NCBI GenBank assembly: GCA_029259675.1
Contig: JAJDES010000123.1
Span: forward strand, 1-8,295
DNA length: 8,295 nucleotides
Reading direction: 5' to 3'
DNA from: Planctomycetota bacterium
GTDB taxonomy: Bacteria > Planctomycetota > UBA1135 > GCA-002686595
Shown here piece by piece: positions 6,274 through 8,295 of the stretch (position 1 is its first letter; every line of letters begins with the position of its first letter). The position numbers and the translations under genes were made by a program. Below the pieces are notes generated by a model. The model was not told the DNA's origin. It saw nothing but the letters and a program-made list of their open reading frames with translations, and ran no database searches.

Positions 6274-7254
6274 TTACTCCGCTAACCAACGCGCAGCCGC
6301 GCGCGCGTAGTAAGTCAGGATCGCATCCGCGCCGGCGCGGCGAATGCCGAGCAAACTTTCCAGCACGACACTGCGCTCGTCGAGCCAGCCACGTTCGCTG
6401 GCTGCCTTCAACATCGCGTACTCACCACTGACTTGATAGGCGGCCAGGGGCAAGTCCGTTGAGTCGCGCAACTCGCGCAAGACATCGAGATACGGTCCGG
6501 CGGGCTTGACCATCATCATGTCCGCGCCTTCGCTCTCGTCGAGCAATGCTTCGCGTCGGGCTTCGCGCCTATTGGCCGGATCCATTTGATAGGTTTTCTT
6601 ATCGCCGCCGCGCGGAGCCGAATCGAGCGCATCGCGAAAGGGACCGTAAAAGGCCGATGCGTACTTGGCGGTGTAGGCCAGGATGGCCACGTCCTGATGA
6701 CCGGCATCGTCCAACGCATCGCGAATGGCACCAATGCGGCCGTCCATCATGTCGCTGGGCGAAATCACATCGGCGCCGGCATCGGCTTGGCATACGGCTT
6801 GGCGGCAAAGCACCTCAACGGTTTCGTCGTTAAGAATGCGGCCGTTTTCGTCCACGAGCCCGTCGTGCCCGTCACTCGAATAGGGATCGAGGGCCACGTC
6901 TGTGATCAAGTTCAGCTCCGGCCAGCGGGCCTTGAGGGTCTCAAGCGTGCGCGGAATCAAGCCGCTCGGATTGTGACACTCTTCGGCGCCTGAAGTTTTG
7001 AGCGCCTCTTCGACTGCGGGGAACAACACAATGGATTGAATCCCGTCGCCCAATGCGCCCTCGACCTCACGCAAGAGTCCCTGCGGACTGAGTCGCGAGC
7101 AACCGGGCATGGACGCAATCGGTTCGTCCTTGGAGCCGCCATGGATAAAGAGCGGATAGATCAAGCGCGAAGCGCAGAGGCTCGTCTCGGAAAGAAAGCG
7201 ACGCAGAACGGGTGTTCGACGATTGCGGCGCGGGCGCTGACGCATCGGGTCCAT
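6274..7254 (-). CDS. hemB: Delta-aminolevulinic acid dehydratase (porphobilinogen synthase), Mg-type
   Basis: HemB condenses two 5-aminolevulinate molecules to porphobilinogen, the first common tetrapyrrole step, in the cytoplasm. From the ATG at 7254 it has 326 residues, a normal length. Numbering from the longer TTG form (340 aa), the Schiff-base lysines are Lys211 in AYTAKYASAFYGPF and Lys264 in MMMVKPAGPYL. SPSDMMDGR (179-187) and YQVSGEYAM (287-295) are also diagnostic. The metal loop reads DVALDPYSSDGHDG (133-146): the three zinc cysteines of DVCLCxYxxHGHCG are replaced by Ala135, Asp137 and Asp145, as in magnesium-dependent enzymes such as that of Pseudomonas. Start choice: ATG 7254 or 7245 fits family N-termini (basic RPRRNRRTP soon after). 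A TTG at 7296 has GAGGGG seven bases upstream but adds a proline-rich tail. The gene stands alone, convergent with the ABC operon. Confidence 0.97.
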   Translation of the reverse strand: MDPMRQRPRRNRRTPVLRRFLSETSLCASRLIYPLFIHGGSKDEPIASMPGCSRLSPQGLLREVEGALGDGIQSIVLFPAVEEALKTSGAEECHNPSGLIPRTLETLKARWPELNLITDVALDPYSSDGHDGLVDENGRILNDETVEVLCRQAVCQADAGADVISPSDMMDGRIGAIRDALDDAGHQDVAILAYTAKYASAFYGPFRDALDSAPRGGDKKTYQMDPANRREARREALLDESEGADMMMVKPAGPYLDVLRELRDSTDLPLAAYQVSGEYAMLKAASERGWLDERSVVLESLLGIRRAGADAILTYYARAAARWLAE

Positions 7255-7298
7255 GGCTTCTTGGGGTGCCGGGCGCTCCGGCGGTCGTTTGGGCAATT

Positions 7299-7317
7299 AC
7301 CGGCCCCTCGGGCCGGT
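7299..7317. repeat. Perfect 8-bp inverted repeat upstream of hemB
   Basis: ACCGGCCC at 7299-7306 pairs exactly with GGGCCGGT at 7310-7317 around a 3-base loop. In the hemB direction it lies just before the TTG candidate start (7296), and the GAGGGG that could serve as ribosome binding site sits in the loop and descending arm. It could fold as a very stable leader hairpin or serve as a palindromic operator. There is no T run after it on the minus strand. Confidence 0.5.
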
Positions 7318-7354
7318 GCCCAAGGGTAGGCGATCCCCACCCAGGCCCAAGGGT
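7318..7354. repeat. Two 10-bp direct repeats upstream of hemB
   Basis: GCCCAAGGGT occurs at 7318-7327 and again at 7345-7354, 27 bases start to start. The first copy abuts the hairpin at 7299-7317. On the minus strand the second copy overlaps a TTGACC (7357-7352) that could be a weak -35 for hemB, though no good -10 follows at normal spacing. Paired sites of this kind could bind a regulator; this is inference only. Confidence 0.4.
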
Positions 7355-7409
7355 CAATCTGAGCACGGCTCGGATCGCCTGTGGCGGCCGGCCTCCCGCG
7401 ATGAGAACC

Positions 7410-7440
7410 GGGCCTCTTCACTGGGCCTCTTCACTGGGCC
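7410..7440. repeat. 13-bp tandem duplication plus partial third copy
   Basis: GGGCCTCTTCACT is present at 7410-7422 and 7423-7435 in perfect tandem, followed by GGGCC of a third copy at 7436-7440. Because it lies in non-coding DNA it looks like recent slippage, and copy number may vary between strains. Confidence 0.85.
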
Positions 7441-7620
7441 CGATCCCGATCGGCCGGCGTCCGCTTGAACGCAAGCCCAATCGGACGCGAGCAACGATCC
7501 GCGCCGATGCAGCCTCGGAAGCGCCCAGGGATGGAAACCTGCCTGGGGACAAGCCTGGGGGCTTGACCTTCGTTCATGCGGGATCCCCAGCCGGGCTCCA
7601 CCTTGATGCGCATCGAAGCC

Positions 7621-7626
7621 TATACT
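7621..7626 (+). promoter_or_regulatory. Possible -10 element for the DedA gene
   Basis: TATACT matches the -10 consensus at five of six bases and lies 40 bases before the ATG at 7666, in otherwise GC-rich DNA. The -35 at 17-base spacing (CCACCT, 7598-7603) is poor; a TTGATG at 7603-7608 is too close (12 bases). A 5-bp stem CGGGC-TGC-GCCCG (7627-7639) follows at once and would lie in the early transcript. Confidence 0.3.
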
Positions 7627-7665
7627 CGGGCTGCGCCCGCGGACCTTGTCGGGCGCTCTCTAATT

Positions 7666-8295
7666 ATGGGGCTTCTGGAAGACACCGGGTTCATGGCTGA
7701 GCTGTTTCGCGACGCCGGCTATTGGACTCCTTTCGTTGTGCTGCTCTTGTGCGGCGTGGGCTTGCCCTTGCCCGAAGAGGTGCCCCTGATCCTCTCCGGC
7801 CTGCTCTACTTCAAGGGCGAAGTCGAGTTCGTACCGATCGTCGCCGTTTGCTCATTGGCCATCCTGCTGGGAGATTCGGCGCCGTTCTTATTGGGAAGAC
7901 GCTTTGGGAAGAGCGCTCTGCGCTTTGAGTGGGTGGCCAAAATCCTCCATCCGGAGCGCTTCGCCAGGCTGGAGACGCGCTTTGAAGAGCACGGCAATTG
8001 GGCCACCTTTTGCTTCCGCTTCCTGCCGGGCATGCGCATCCCGGGTTACTTCGTGGCCGGGACCATGGGCATGCGCTACGGCCGCTTCATCCTGCTCGAC
8101 CTGCTGGGCGTCATGATCTCGGTTCCGCTCTCGATCTGGGCGGCGGCCAAGTTCGGCCATCAGATCGAAAAGTTGGAGTCCAAGATCTCCAACTTGCACA
8201 CGATCCTGGCCTTCCTAGTGGCGTCTCTGGCCCTAGTTAGGGGGTACCGCGGCCGCAAGGCACGCCGGGCCAAGGGGGCGGCCCAGGCGGCGGGG
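7666..8295 (+). CDS. DedA-family membrane protein (partial, C-terminus beyond window)
   Basis: The frame is open from the ATG at 7666 to the last base (210 codons, no stop). DedA (SNARE-associated/VTT) proteins are inner-membrane proteins needed for envelope integrity; some recycle lipid carriers or flip phospholipids. Family marks are present: GVGLPLPEEVPLILSG (30-45) with the conserved acidic pair Glu38/Glu39; LLGDSAPFLLGRRFG (67-81) with Asp70; and FCFRFLPGMRIPGYFVAG (115-132) with Arg118 and Arg124, the FxRF-P-x-R motif. Hydrophobic stretches lie near 20-46, 56-76, 125-133 (re-entrant), 140-160 and 178-192, and a Lys/Arg-rich tail begins at about 192. Length suggests the stop is only slightly outside. 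ATG 7693 (GGAAG 11 bases upstream, starting MAELF) fits family N-termini at least as well. ATG 7606 and 7576 would only add unconvincing leaders. Confidence 0.92.
   Translation, partial: MGLLEDTGFMAELFRDAGYWTPFVVLLLCGVGLPLPEEVPLILSGLLYFKGEVEFVPIVAVCSLAILLGDSAPFLLGRRFGKSALRFEWVAKILHPERFARLETRFEEHGNWATFCFRFLPGMRIPGYFVAGTMGMRYGRFILLDLLGVMISVPLSIWAAAKFGHQIEKLESKISNLHTILAFLVASLALVRGYRGRKARRAKGAAQAAG

Larger units (their letters stand above)
7255..7665. other. Repeat-rich intergenic region between hemB and the DedA gene
   Basis: This stretch of about 370-410 bases (depending on the hemB start) lies between divergently transcribed genes and should contain both promoters. Open frames cross it, but their translations are Pro/Arg/Gly-rich without any motif and overlap the hemB start in antisense. 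It contains a perfect hairpin (7299-7317), two copies of GCCCAAGGGT (7318, 7345), a 13-bp tandem duplication (7410-7435), an 8-bp palindrome CCGATCGG (7446-7453), two GCCTGGGG copies (7541, 7553) and a -10-like TATACT (7621). Confidence 0.6.

Noticed and set aside
7212..7700. 162-codon plus-strand open frame across the hemB start and intergenic region
   Set aside because: It is antisense to the hemB N-terminus, overlaps the DedA start in another frame and has no recognisable protein pattern; such frames are common in GC-rich DNA.
1..8295. A new defence, mobile or secretion system in this window
   Set aside because: No nuclease, integrase, toxin-antitoxin, repeat array or phage gene was found; nearly all coding sequence is explained by recognisable metabolic, envelope and transport families.

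Overview
This GC-rich window (low to mid 60s percent G+C by eye, not counted) is compact bacterial chromosome. It shows no insertion sequence, CRISPR array, phage gene or RNA gene. The gene set (haem synthesis, ABC export, DedA protein, GT4 glycosyltransferases, FHA protein, Mg-type HemB) does not identify the organism. Frequent GTG/TTG starts and generally weak Shine-Dalgarno sequences would suit Planctomycetota or a similarly deep GC-rich phylum, but this is a weak inference.

Layout, left to right. A minus-strand gene runs off the left edge. Only its first 23 codons are present, but they carry the active-site loop of a thioredoxin-linked arsenate reductase (ArsC, LMW-phosphatase fold). A divergent intergenic region of about 270 bp follows. 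Next come two plus-strand GT-B/GT4 glycosyltransferases overlapping by ATGA (346-1404, 1401-2513). Facing them across 22 bp is a minus-strand pair overlapping by TGATG: a DUF836-type glutaredoxin-like protein (about 3629-3243) and a C-terminally membrane-anchored FHA protein (3243-2536). Divergent from that pair is a tightly packed plus-strand operon at 3727-6251: an ABC ATPase, an ABC-2-like permease that starts directly after the ATPase stop codon in the same frame, and a small anchored helical protein overlapping by GTGA. Across another 22-bp convergent gap lies hemB (minus, 6274-7254 or 7296), with the metal-site residues of the Mg-dependent type. An intergenic stretch of about 370-410 bp follows, with direct repeats, a perfect hairpin and a 13-bp tandem duplication. 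The window ends in a DedA-family membrane protein (plus, from about 7666) that is still open at the last base.

How the genes work together. The two glycosyltransferases are probably co-translated and act on the same glycan. The ATPase, permease and small protein look like one exporter or membrane-remodelling complex. The glutaredoxin-like protein and the FHA protein are translationally coupled, but their joint role is unknown. ArsC, HemB and DedA look like independent housekeeping or stress genes. I found no convincing new multi-gene system. The most distinctive items are the FHA/glutaredoxin pair, the exporter operon with its large soluble permease domain, and the repeat-rich hemB/dedA intergenic region.
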